64,000 bases of DNA from ZC4RG30 sp039932715 (GTDB taxonomy: Bacteria; Pseudomonadota; Gammaproteobacteria; Steroidobacterales; Steroidobacteraceae): contig JBDTPN010000013.1 of NCBI GenBank assembly GCA_039932715.1, positions 1 to 64,000 on the forward strand, read 5' to 3'. Under the pieces are notes generated by a model that was given only the letters and a program-made list of their open reading frames with translations, was not told the DNA's origin and did no database searches. A program made the translations under genes and the position numbers. This document shows, in pieces, positions 1 to 7,697 of this stretch; the first letter of the stretch is position 1; each line of letters begins with the position of its first letter.

Positions 1-259
1 CCGGCTCCGCCATGCACACGGCAATGCCGGCTTCCATTCCCAACGCGCAGGCAGCTACCTGTGCCGGGGCTACGTGACCCAGCGAGGGCGCGCCAAGGTC
101 GGCGGCCAATCCAGCGCGCCAATGTTGCTGCTGGGATGCTTCCCTGCCCAGATGGAGCAGCTGGCTGAGCGCGGGCAACGGCGGCAGCCGCTGCTGCGCT
201 GCGTCTGCGATTTCAGCGGGATCCAGATACAAGTCGGAAACCAGGAGCAGGCGGCGCAT
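1..259 (-). CDS. N-terminal part of an unidentified protein, cut by the window edge
   Basis: An ATG at 257-259 opens a minus-strand frame that stays open for 86 codons to the left edge. The product begins MRRLLLVSDLYLDPAEIADA and is rich in Leu, Ala and Gln, with no signal peptide or membrane segment in the visible part. The frame has normal codon use for this GC-rich genome and runs divergently from the Mth938-like gene 72 bp away, which supports it being real. I do not recognise the family. Overlapping frames at 70-330 (minus) and 74-331 (plus) read as low-quality Arg/Ser/Cys-rich protein and were discarded. Confidence 0.6.
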   Translation of the reverse strand, partial: MRRLLLVSDLYLDPAEIADAAQQRLPPLPALSQLLHLGREASQQQHWRAGLAADLGAPSLGHVAPAQVAACALGMEAGIAVCMAEP

Positions 260-331
260 GGTCGTATGGTATCCGGCGCATGTGCGGTGCGTATGGTGTC
301 TGGCGACGCCTGTGGCGTATCGTTGGACACG

Positions 332-712
332 ATGAAACTGCACGAACAGCGTCAGCCACAGCTCAACCTGATCAGTCGCTATGGCGAAGGTCGCGTGGTT
401 GTCGAGGGTCGCGAAATCAGATCCCCCTGCGTGGTGGCTCCGGGCGTTCTGTACACCGACTGGATCAGCTCTACGGCACAACTGACTATGGAATCCCTGG
501 CCATGGTCTGGCCGTTGCAGCCGCGCATCCTGCTGCTTGGTGTGGATACGCGGGGCGATGCCGGGCACGCGGCGCTCAAAAGCGTGAGCCGGCAACTGGC
601 AGCGAAAAACGTCAGTCTCGAGGTCATGGATCTGGGCGCCGCGTGTCGCACCTACAACGTGCTGGCACAGGAAGATCGGGCAGTGGCGGCATTGTTGTTT
701 CCGGGGGCATAA
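332..712 (+). CDS. Mth938-like domain protein (DUF498/NDUFAF3-type fold)
   Basis: A 126-residue protein beginning MKLHEQRQP. It shows the family's features: a start with Leu-His-rich sequence, LLLGVDTRG near residues 67-75, and ACRTYNVLAQEDRAVAALL near 104-122, the usual C-terminal signature of Mth938-like proteins. Members are small soluble proteins of unclear biochemical role; eukaryotic relatives assist respiratory complex I assembly. The frame is open upstream to base 74, but that extension lies antisense to the neighbouring minus-strand gene and reads as junk. ATG 332 gives the family's normal length. A GGA lies 5-6 nt before the start. Confidence 0.8.
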   Translation: MKLHEQRQPQLNLISRYGEGRVVVEGREIRSPCVVAPGVLYTDWISSTAQLTMESLAMVWPLQPRILLLGVDTRGDAGHAALKSVSRQLAAKNVSLEVMDLGAACRTYNVLAQEDRAVAALLFPGA

Positions 713-719
713 CCGTAAC

Positions 720-733
720 CCCGCTTTTGCGGG
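720..733. terminator. Small hairpin after the Mth938-like gene
   Basis: CCCGC-TTTT-GCGGG forms a perfect 5-bp stem 8 bases after the stop codon. No T-run follows, so termination is uncertain. Confidence 0.3.
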
Positions 734-821
734 TATCGCGGGGCCCACGAATCACTGGCCGCCATGCGCCCGGGAAGCATAGACTAGCGGCCCTTTTTTC
801 CCCTACTGGCCGAGGTTTCGC

Positions 822-1580
822 ATGCGCCTTCAGATCGCAGTTCTTTTCGCAGCCGTGGCTGCCCTATCCGGTTGTGCCAAGGCCGCAGCGCCGGCAGCAC
901 CCAAGACCGATGACGAGAAGGCGCTGTATGCCCTCGGCGTGATCATGTCGCGCAATGTCACCACCTTCGAATTCACGGACCAGGAACTGGCCATGGTTTC
1001 CTCAGGCCTGGCCGATGGGGCGCGCAACAAGGCCGCCCTGGACGACACGGCAATCCAGGCATTGATCCCGAAGCTGCAGGAGCTACAGACCAAGCGCATC
1101 GCCACTGCCACCACTCGTGAAAAGGCTAACGGTGCGGCATACCTCACCAAGGCCGCGGCTGAAAAGGATGCGAAAAAGACTGCAAGTGGCCTGGTCTACA
1201 AGGCTACGACTGTGGGCACTGGCGCCACTCCCAAGCCCGAGGACACGGTCAAGGTGCACTACGAAGGCAAATTCACCGACGGCAAGGTGTTCGACAGTTC
1301 GCGTGAGCGCAATGAGCCGGCCACATTCCCGCTCAATGGCGTCATTCCCTGCTGGACCGAAGCCGTGCAGCTGATGAAAGTCGGTGGCAAGGCCCATGTG
1401 ACCTGCCCGCCTGAACTGGCTTACGGCGACGAAGGCCGTCCGCCGCAGATGCGTGGTGGCGCCACGCTGGTGTTCGACATCGAGCTGCTGGGTATTGTGG
1501 ATCCGGCAACGGCGGCTGCGGAAGCGGCTGCAGCAGCGGCAGCGGCTGGAGCAGGCCCGGCACACCCGGCGATCAAGTAG
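822..1580 (+). CDS. FKBP-type peptidyl-prolyl cis-trans isomerase, lipoprotein (FkpA/Mip-like)
   Basis: A 252-residue envelope foldase. A short hydrophobic leader ends in the lipobox LSGC, with Cys18 as the predicted lipidated residue. Residues 30-110 form the alpha-helical FKBP N-terminal dimerisation region. Residues 120-225 form the FKBP catalytic domain, with VHYEGKFTDGKVFDSS at 145-160 and AYGDEGRPP at 200-208. The usual Gly of the IPGW active-site motif is Cys here (VIPCW, 174-178). The protein ends in an Ala-rich tail (residues 229-246). Role by family: assists folding of outer-membrane and periplasmic proteins. A GAGG lies 9-12 bases before the ATG. Confidence 0.9.
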   Translation: MRLQIAVLFAAVAALSGCAKAAAPAAPKTDDEKALYALGVIMSRNVTTFEFTDQELAMVSSGLADGARNKAALDDTAIQALIPKLQELQTKRIATATTREKANGAAYLTKAAAEKDAKKTASGLVYKATTVGTGATPKPEDTVKVHYEGKFTDGKVFDSSRERNEPATFPLNGVIPCWTEAVQLMKVGGKAHVTCPPELAYGDEGRPPQMRGGATLVFDIELLGIVDPATAAAEAAAAAAAAGAGPAHPAIK

Positions 1581-1596
1581 GGATTAAGGGATTACC

Positions 1597-1622
1597 CCGC
1601 CGCCTGCAGAATCAGGCGGCGG
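1597..1622. terminator. Strong GC-rich hairpin after the FKBP gene
   Basis: CCGCCGCCTG and CAGGCGGCGG form a perfect 10-bp stem around a 6-base loop, 16 bases after the FKBP stop. No T-tract follows, so this is a terminator-like or mRNA-stabilising hairpin rather than a classical intrinsic terminator. Confidence 0.5.
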
Positions 1623-1966
1623 CAGGCCCACCGAAGGAAGACACAGGGAGTACGGGTTTAAAGATCCGGAAACCAGTCATTCGGAGCTGACAGACTCGAA
1701 TAATTGGCAAGGCGCTGTTCCTCAGCTTTGGTCCTTGTTCTGCTTTTCTCATGGACCGAATCCTTGTTGTTCTTGACTCTTGAATTGCCCTTAAGATCCG
1801 CCCCTCTGTGTCTTCGTCCGGTGAGCCTGTCGCCGATCGGATACATCAGAGCACCGTTCGGGCTGACCCGCAAGTCCCCTGACGTTTTAGATTGGTTTCG
1901 AGTTTCGCCGTATCGAAATGCCGGCCTGGTGCCCCCCTGAAACGGCCACTCGAAACAGGCGCTGGC
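1623..1966. other. Intergenic region of lower GC with one weak minus-strand frame
   Basis: About 340 bases between the FKBP hairpin and pcm, visibly poorer in GC than the flanks. A minus-strand frame runs open from beyond 1930 to a stop at 1658; its ATG at 1846 would give a 62-residue, Lys/Arg/Asn-rich peptide ending NDWFPDL. There is no ribosome-binding site at that ATG, and I cannot assign a family. The plus-strand frame here (1704-1940) reads as Leu/Ser-rich and has no support. It may be a decayed gene or foreign remnant. Confidence 0.3.
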
Positions 1967-2641
1967 CTAGGTCACGCCTGCCAGCAGCGGCACGAATGCC
2001 ACCGGCCCCAGTAGTTCCTTGTGTACGCCATTTTCGCGCCGGGTGAGGCGCAGCAACTGCTGCTTGCCTTCAGCTCCCACGGGCACGATCAACCTGCCAC
2101 CTGGCGCCAACTGCTGCACCAGGGATTCGGGCAATGACAGCGGGGCTGCAGCCACCACGATGGCATCGAAGGGTGCCTGGGTGGGCCAACCCTTGAACCC
2201 ATCGCCATGCTTGAGGCGTACGTTGCGAATCTCCAGCTCGGCCAGGTTCTGCTTGGCGCGCTTGACCAGCGGCTCCACCCGTTCGATGGCAAAGATGCGC
2301 TCGGCAAACGGTGACAGCATGGCGGTCTGGTAGCCGCAGCCGGAACCGATTTCCAGCACTTTGCCCAGCATCCTGCCCGCACTGCCCTGCAACAGCGCTT
2401 CAGTCATGCGCGCCACGATGAAGGGCTGGGAAATGGTCTGGCCCCAGCCAATTGGCAATGCGGTGTTCTCGTAGGCGCGACTGGACAGGGCCTCGTCTAC
2501 AAAGATATGGCGTGGCAGGTTGCGCATCTGTTCCAGCACCCGGGCATCCGTGATTCCCTGTTCACGCAGGCTCTGCACCAGGCGGTCACGGGTACGGGCC
2601 GAGGTCATGCCTATGCCGGCGTGGTTGTGGGTGCTGCTCAT
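1967..2641 (-). CDS. pcm: Protein-L-isoaspartate O-methyltransferase
   Basis: A 224-residue enzyme that methylates isoaspartyl residues with S-adenosylmethionine to start repair of damaged proteins. The AdoMet-binding motif VLEIGSGCGYQTAML is at about 95-109. PIGWGQTISQP at 63-73 is the typical substrate-side signature. The frame is open further upstream, but the ATG at 2639-2641 overlaps the surE stop (ATGA) and gives the usual length, so it was chosen. It follows surE, the arrangement common in Gammaproteobacteria. The nlpD and rpoS genes often found downstream are absent. Confidence 0.95.
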   Translation of the reverse strand: MSSTHNHAGIGMTSARTRDRLVQSLREQGITDARVLEQMRNLPRHIFVDEALSSRAYENTALPIGWGQTISQPFIVARMTEALLQGSAGRMLGKVLEIGSGCGYQTAMLSPFAERIFAIERVEPLVKRAKQNLAELEIRNVRLKHGDGFKGWPTQAPFDAIVVAAAPLSLPESLVQQLAPGGRLIVPVGAEGKQQLLRLTRRENGVHKELLGPVAFVPLLAGVT

Positions 2642-3396
2642 TGCAGGGGACGCAGCCATTGCGCAACCGTGGGCAGCATGGAGTGCCGCGTGAGATCGAT
2701 CTGCAGCGGAGTAACGGAAACGTAGCCATTGGCGATGGCGTCGAAGTCCGTGCCTTCGCCCGCGTCCTGGCCGTCGCCCGAGGGTCCGATCCAGTACATG
2801 CGACGTCCCTTGGGGTCTTCCACCGGGACAATGGGCTTGGAACGATGCCGCCCACCGAGGCGGGTGGCCTTGATGCCGCGCAATTGGTCGAAGGGCACGT
2901 CCGGTATGTTGACATTGAGCGTGAAACCACGCTCCAGCGGCTGTTCCAGCAGTCGCCCCACCAGGCTCTTTGCAACCCGGGCGGCAGCATCGAAATTGCG
3001 CCCACTGCCAGGCTCCATGCACAGCGAGAAAGCCAATGTGGGCAATCCGAGGAACCTGCCCTCTATGGCCGCGGCAACCGTACCGGAGTAAAGCGTGTCA
3101 TCGCCAAGGTTGGGGCCGTCATTGATGCCCGAACACACCAGGTCGAACTCGGATTTGAAATAACCTGAGATAGCGATATGCACGCAGTCAGTGGGAGTGC
3201 CACCGCTGACGTAGTGCACGCCCGGCTCGGCGTCGAACACCCGCAGCGGCACATCCAGAGTCAGTGAATTGCTGGCACCACTGCGATTGCGATCCGGGGC
3301 AACAATGGTGGTGCCGGCCAACGTGGCCAGGGCGGAGTTGAGTTTGCGTATCCCTTCGGCAAGGTAGCCATCATCGTTACTGACAAGAATTTGCAT
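2638..3396 (-). CDS. surE: 5'/3'-nucleotidase SurE (stationary-phase survival protein)
   Basis: A 252-residue metal-dependent nucleoside monophosphatase. It starts MQILVSNDDGYLAEGI, placing the metal-binding Asp8-Asp9 at the N-terminus; CSGINDGPNLGDDTLYSG carries the further metal-binding Asn. The start ATG at 3394-3396 fits the family exactly; the longer open frame upstream is not used. It is translationally coupled to pcm by a 4-nt overlap. It runs divergently from the Smr-domain gene 45 bp away; TATATT on the minus strand and TATACT on the plus strand in that gap could serve either gene. Confidence 0.95.
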   Translation of the reverse strand: MQILVSNDDGYLAEGIRKLNSALATLAGTTIVAPDRNRSGASNSLTLDVPLRVFDAEPGVHYVSGGTPTDCVHIAISGYFKSEFDLVCSGINDGPNLGDDTLYSGTVAAAIEGRFLGLPTLAFSLCMEPGSGRNFDAAARVAKSLVGRLLEQPLERGFTLNVNIPDVPFDQLRGIKATRLGGRHRSKPIVPVEDPKGRRMYWIGPSGDGQDAGEGTDFDAIANGYVSVTPLQIDLTRHSMLPTVAQWLRPLQ

Positions 3397-3441
3397 GGGG
3401 TCTGCGGTCGGATACAAGGCGCGCAATATACTAGATAACCA

Positions 3442-3993
3442 ATGGATGATCTTGACCGGCAACTGTTTCGCCAGGCCATGCGCGGCGTGCGGCGTTTGCA
3501 CACGGACGTGCCACGCGCCGGCACTGCCCGGCCCCGTGCCAGGCCACTGGCGCGTTTCAGTCGTGCCGAGCGTACGGCGGTGCTGGACGAGAGCATTGGC
3601 GTGGCCTCGCCTTTCGATCCAGTGCCTGAAACCGGTGATGCGCTGCTGTTCCGGCGTTCCGCAGTCAGCGAGACGGTGTTCCGGCAGCTGCGTCGCGGAC
3701 ACTATCGAGTGGATGGCGAGATCGACCTGCATGGTCTGACAGCGGCAATGGTCATACCGGCGCTGCGATCATTCCTTGCCGATGCCCTGCACCAGGATGC
3801 GCGCGTGGTCCGCGTCATCCATGGCAAGGGCCTGCGGTCGGGCAATCGCGGCCCGGTGCTGAAGCTGGTGGCCAGCGATTACCTGCGCCGTGTCGGTGCA
3901 GTGCTGGCTTTCGCCAGCGCGCGGGAAGTGGATGGCGGCTCCGGCGCCATCCTGGTGCTGTTGGCGCGCAAGGCACGGCCGGCACGCAAGTGA
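3442..3993 (+). CDS. Smr-domain protein (YfcN/SmrB-like putative nuclease)
   Basis: A 183-residue protein with a variable Arg-rich N-terminal half and a C-terminal Smr domain (about residues 90-180). The domain shows the DLHGLT motif near 94-99 and IHGKGLRSGNRGPVLK near 126-141, which match the DxHG and HGxG motifs of the family. Related SmrB acts as an endonuclease that cuts mRNA at collided ribosomes; whether this copy does so is inference. It is the only plus-strand gene between surE and ispF. In many relatives truD occupies this position next to ispF. Confidence 0.85.
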   Translation: MDDLDRQLFRQAMRGVRRLHTDVPRAGTARPRARPLARFSRAERTAVLDESIGVASPFDPVPETGDALLFRRSAVSETVFRQLRRGHYRVDGEIDLHGLTAAMVIPALRSFLADALHQDARVVRVIHGKGLRSGNRGPVLKLVASDYLRRVGAVLAFASAREVDGGSGAILVLLARKARPARK

Positions 3994-4008
3994 AGGGTTG
4001 CGGCCGGA

Positions 4009-4491
4009 CTAAACAGCCCTGGTAATCAGCACCACGGCCTGGGCGGCCAGGCCTTCTGCACGTCCCACGAACCCGAGTTTCTCGGTGGTGGTGGCCTTGA
4101 TGTTGACGCAGCCGGCTTCAACGCCAAGCAGGCGCGCGATATTGCCGCAGATCAAATCGCGCACCGCGGATATCCTCGGCAGCTCAGCCAGCAGCGTCAG
4201 GTCGGCGTTGACCACGCTCCAGCCACCACGGGCAAGCTCGGCAACTGCAAACGTGATGAACTGGCCACTGTCGGCGCCGCGCCAGCGAGGATCGGTGTCG
4301 GGAAAATGCCTGCCAATGTCGCCCAGGCCCGCCGCGCCCAGCAGCGCATCACACAACGCGTGCAGCAGCACGTCGCCATCGGAATGCGCTAGCACGCCGC
4401 GGACACTCGGCACGGGCACACCGCCCAGCATCACGCTGTTGCCAGGCCCGAAGGCGTGCACATCGAACCCGCTTCCCACGCGAAACGTCAT
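4009..4491 (-). CDS. ispF: 2-C-methyl-D-erythritol 2,4-cyclodiphosphate synthase
   Basis: A 160-residue enzyme of the MEP isoprenoid pathway. It cyclises the CDP-ME-2-phosphate that IspE makes from the IspD product, releasing CMP. Metal ligands of the family are visible as Asp10 and His12 (GFDVHAF) and His44 (DVLLHALCDALLGA). The C-terminal ATTTEKLGFVGRAEG is also typical. The start ATG at 4489-4491 shares one base with the ispD stop (TGATG), indicating coupled translation. Family length is about 160, so the longer upstream frame to 4605 is not used. Confidence 0.95.
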   Translation of the reverse strand: MTFRVGSGFDVHAFGPGNSVMLGGVPVPSVRGVLAHSDGDVLLHALCDALLGAAGLGDIGRHFPDTDPRWRGADSGQFITFAVAELARGGWSVVNADLTLLAELPRISAVRDLICGNIARLLGVEAGCVNIKATTTEKLGFVGRAEGLAAQAVVLITRAV

Positions 4492-5207
4492 CAATCCGGA
4501 CTCCCGTGAGTGAGCATGAACTCGGCCAGCGCCAGATCGCCTGGCTCCGTCACCTTGATATTGCGTGCGCTGCCGCGAACCAGGCGCGGCTGGTGTCCCA
4601 GCCACTCTACTGCCTGTGACTCATCCGTGGGTACGCGACCTGCCTGGCTGGCCGCTGCCAGCGCGGATCGCAGCAAACCCATACGAAACACCTGCGGCGT
4701 CAGGGCGCGCCACAGCGCAGAGCGGTCTTCGGTGTGTCGCACGTGTTCGTGGCCATCGCCGCGTTTGATCGTGTCGGCGACGGGGACGGCCAGCACCGCG
4801 CCAATTTCCTCAGGTGAAATTTCCAGCAGCGCATCGATCTCAGCCGCCGAGACACAGGGTCGCGCGGCGTCGTGCACCAGCACCCAGTCTTTCTCCTCGG
4901 CTTTCTCATTGGTGGACAAGGCATCCAGAGCCAGTCGCACTGAATCAGCACGCTGACTGCCGCCGGTTGTTTTGATAAGGCGTGGATGACTCGCCAGCGG
5001 CAGGCTCTCAAACCAGTGGTCATCAGGCGCCAGTGCCACGACCATGCCGCGGCATCGCTCATCGTCGAGAAATGGCGCCAGCGCCCATTCGATCAGGCTG
5101 CGACCGGCAAGAGATGCGTATTGCTTTGGCATTTCGCCGCCGAACCGGTGGCCACCACCGGCAGCGGGCACGACCAGCCAATAGCGGATCGCTGCCTGGG
5201 ACGTCAT
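4491..5207 (-). CDS. ispD: 2-C-methyl-D-erythritol 4-phosphate cytidylyltransferase
   Basis: A 238-residue nucleotidyltransferase that joins CTP and MEP. The N-terminal PAAGGGHRFGGEMPKQYASL (residues 14-33) is the nucleotide-binding signature with its conserved Arg and Lys. VLVHDAARPCV (about 117-127) is the second family motif. It overlaps ispF by one base and lies 6 bases after ftsB, the usual ftsB-ispD-ispF order. Confidence 0.95.
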   Translation of the reverse strand: MTSQAAIRYWLVVPAAGGGHRFGGEMPKQYASLAGRSLIEWALAPFLDDERCRGMVVALAPDDHWFESLPLASHPRLIKTTGGSQRADSVRLALDALSTNEKAEEKDWVLVHDAARPCVSAAEIDALLEISPEEIGAVLAVPVADTIKRGDGHEHVRHTEDRSALWRALTPQVFRMGLLRSALAAASQAGRVPTDESQAVEWLGHQPRLVRGSARNIKVTEPGDLALAEFMLTHGSPD

Positions 5208-5213
5208 GATCGA

Positions 5214-5549
5214 TCAGCGCGAAGCGGTGCGGGCGACGGCATCCCCGGTGGCCGGTGCCACCGGTACAGGTGCGGCGGCAGCCGGCACTACCTGGTAGTA
5301 GGTTTCATTGGCGGCGATCATTCCCAGTTCACTGCGGGCATTTTCCTCCAGCGCGCCGAAGCCCTGCTTGAGGTCACGCACCTCGGCCGCCAACTGCTGG
5401 TTGCGCAGCGCCAGGCGCTGGTTTTCTGAGTGCTGCGTGGCTACTGCGTCCTTGAGGCGCAGCACCTCGCTGGTGCCATCAGGTGACAGCCAGATGCGAT
5501 AGTTGAGCACCAGCACCAACGCAAGCAAGGCGGCAGCGAACCACTTCAT
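5214..5549 (-). CDS. ftsB: Cell division protein FtsB
   Basis: A 111-residue bitopic inner-membrane protein of the divisome FtsQLB complex. It has a short cytoplasmic N-terminus, one membrane segment (residues 3-17), then a leucine-zipper-like coiled coil (about 28-70) and the family motif ARSELGMI near 72-79. It ends in an Ala/Pro/Val-rich tail longer than in Escherichia coli FtsB. It sits directly after eno, the conserved position in Gammaproteobacteria. Confidence 0.92.
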   Translation of the reverse strand: MKWFAAALLALVLVLNYRIWLSPDGTSEVLRLKDAVATQHSENQRLALRNQQLAAEVRDLKQGFGALEENARSELGMIAANETYYQVVPAAAAPVPVAPATGDAVARTASR

Positions 5550-5567
5550 GCCATGCAGCCTATATGC

Positions 5568-6866
5568 CTAGCGCAGGAATGTGAATGCCCCGCGCCCGGC
5601 GTACGTCGCCGCCGAACCCAATGTTTCCTCGATACGCAGTAGCTGGTTGTACTTTGCCACGCGGTCCGAGCGCGACATGGAACCGGTCTTGATCTGCGTC
5701 GCAGCGGTGGCAACGCTGATGTCAGCAATGCTGCAATCCTCGGTTTCGCCCGAGCGGTGCGAGACAATCGAGGCGTAGTTGGCGCGCTCGGCCATCTCGA
5801 TGGCAGCCAGGGTTTCGCTCAGAGTGCCAATCTGGTTGACCTTGATCAGGATTGCGTTGGCGATGCCGCGTTCTATGCCCTGGGCCAGGATCTTGGTGTT
5901 GGTGACGAACAGATCGTCGCCCACCAACTGGAGTTTCTGGCCCAGTGATTTGGTCAACAGTGCCCAGCCTTCCCAGTCCCCCTCGCTCATGCCGTCTTCG
6001 ATGGTGATGATGGGATAGCGCGACACCAGGCCCGCGAGGTATTCAACGAACCCCGCCGAATCGAAACTGCGTCCCTCGCCCTCCAGGACGTACCGGCCGC
6101 CTTTATAGAACTCGCTGCTGGCCACATCCATGCCCAGGTAAATGTCCTGGCCCAGGCGGTAGCCGGCGCGATCAATGGCTTCAATGATGATTTCCAGCGC
6201 CGCCTCGTTTGACGCCAGGTTGGGAGCGAATCCTCCCTCGTCCCCCACCGACGTAGCCAGGCCACGGTCATGCAGGATTTTCTTGAGCGTGTGGAAAATC
6301 TCGGCGCCATAGCGCAGCGCCTCGGAAAGGGTTGGAGCGCCCACCGGCAGGATCATGAATTCCTGCACGTCGAGGCTGTTGTCCGCGTGCGCTCCACCAT
6401 TGATGATGTTCATCATGGGCACGGGCATCACCGGCTTCTGGCCCGGATTATTGCCCAGCGTGGCCAGATGGCAAAACAGCGGCAGCTTGGCGTCTGCAGC
6501 GGCGGCCTGCGCATTGGCCAGCGACACGGCCAGCAGTGCATTGGCGCCCAGGCGGCCCTTGTTGTCCGTGCCGTCCAGGTCAATCATCCGCTGATCCACG
6601 GCCTTCTGATCCGCGGCATCGAGCCCCAATACCGCTGCTCTGAGCTCCTTGCGCACATGGCCCACGGCCTTGAGTACGCCCTTGCCCAGGTAGCGGGTCT
6701 TGTCGCCATCGCGAAGCTCCACTGCCTCGCGCGTGCCGGTGGATGCGCCCGACGGCACAGCCGCGCGCCCCATGGCACCCGACGAGAGGAACACCTCCGC
6801 TTCGACTGTGGGGTTGCCGCGCGAATCAATCACCTCGCGGCCCTTGACCTCGATTATCCTCGTCAT
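5568..6866 (-). CDS. eno: Enolase
   Basis: A 432-residue glycolytic enzyme that interconverts 2-phosphoglycerate and phosphoenolpyruvate; it is also a degradosome partner in related bacteria. The start MTRIIEVKGREVIDSRGNPT, the metal-site region GDDLFVTN, and the signature ILIKVNQIGTLSETL followed by SHRSGETED are all intact. Length is normal. It is 3 bases after kdsA and 18 before ftsB. Confidence 0.98.
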   Translation of the reverse strand: MTRIIEVKGREVIDSRGNPTVEAEVFLSSGAMGRAAVPSGASTGTREAVELRDGDKTRYLGKGVLKAVGHVRKELRAAVLGLDAADQKAVDQRMIDLDGTDNKGRLGANALLAVSLANAQAAAADAKLPLFCHLATLGNNPGQKPVMPVPMMNIINGGAHADNSLDVQEFMILPVGAPTLSEALRYGAEIFHTLKKILHDRGLATSVGDEGGFAPNLASNEAALEIIIEAIDRAGYRLGQDIYLGMDVASSEFYKGGRYVLEGEGRSFDSAGFVEYLAGLVSRYPIITIEDGMSEGDWEGWALLTKSLGQKLQLVGDDLFVTNTKILAQGIERGIANAILIKVNQIGTLSETLAAIEMAERANYASIVSHRSGETEDCSIADISVATAATQIKTGSMSRSDRVAKYNQLLRIEETLGSAATYAGRGAFTFLR

Positions 6867-6869
6867 GCG

Positions 6870-7697
6870 TCAGCCTTCCTCATAGGGTCTGGATTTCACG
6901 ATTCGGTCCAACTCGCACAGCAGGGTCAACAGCGACTCCATGCGCGCCAGCGGCCAGGCATTGGGTCCGTCTGACAGTGCCTTTTCTGGATCCGGATGGG
7001 TTTCCATGAACACACCGGCCACGCCCACTGCCACGGCAGCACGCGCCAGCACGGGCACAAATTCGCGCTGCCCGCCCGAAGAACTGCCCTGCCCGCCGGG
7101 CAACTGCACCGAATGGGTGGCATCGAAAATGACCGGGCATCCGGTGGCGCGCATTACCGCCAGCGAGCGCATGTCGGCGACCAGGTTGTTGTAGCCGAAC
7201 GTGAAGCCACGCTCACACACCATGATGTCCTGGTTGCCCGTGGCGCGGGCCTTGTCCACCACGTTCTGCATTTCCCAGGGAGAAAGGAACTGGCCTTTCT
7301 TGATGTTTACCGGTTTGCCCGCTGCGGCCACTGCCTGGATGAAGTTGGTCTGGCGGCACAGGAATGCCGGTGTCTGCAGCACGTCGACCACTGCCGCCAC
7401 TTCGGTGAACGGCGTGTCTTCGTGCACATCCGTCAGCACCGGCACGCCGAACTTGCTGCGGACGCCTTCAAGGATGGCCAGGCCCGCTTCGATTCCCGGA
7501 CCGCGGAAACTCTTTCCCGAAGAACGATTGGCCTTGTCGAAGGAGGCCTTGAAAACATAGTTGATGCCCAGGCGCGCGCACAGTTCGATCATGTGGCCGG
7601 CGACGTGTTCCACCAGGTCACGGCTCTCGATCACACAGGGGCCGGCAATCAGCAGCAACGGCTGGTCGTTTCCGACCTGCTTGCCGGAGAGCTTCAT
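6870..7697 (-). CDS. kdsA: 3-deoxy-8-phosphooctulonate synthase (KDO-8-phosphate synthase)
   Basis: A 275-residue enzyme that condenses phosphoenolpyruvate with arabinose 5-phosphate, the first step towards the KDO sugar of lipopolysaccharide. Visible family motifs include LIAGPCVIES near 16-25, FKASFDKANRSS near 49-60 and a C-terminal FMETHPDPEKALSDGPN. The start overlaps the pyrG stop by 4 nt (ATGA). It supplies the pathway that uses lpxA, lpxB and lpxD further upstream in the same strand block. Confidence 0.97.
   Translation of the reverse strand: MKLSGKQVGNDQPLLLIAGPCVIESRDLVEHVAGHMIELCARLGINYVFKASFDKANRSSGKSFRGPGIEAGLAILEGVRSKFGVPVLTDVHEDTPFTEVAAVVDVLQTPAFLCRQTNFIQAVAAAGKPVNIKKGQFLSPWEMQNVVDKARATGNQDIMVCERGFTFGYNNLVADMRSLAVMRATGCPVIFDATHSVQLPGGQGSSSGGQREFVPVLARAAVAVGVAGVFMETHPDPEKALSDGPNAWPLARMESLLTLLCELDRIVKSRPYEEG

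Noticed and set aside
74..331. Upstream extension of the Mth938-like frame
   Set aside because: Reads as Gln/Arg/Cys-rich sequence, overlaps the real minus-strand gene at 1-259, and exceeds the family length.
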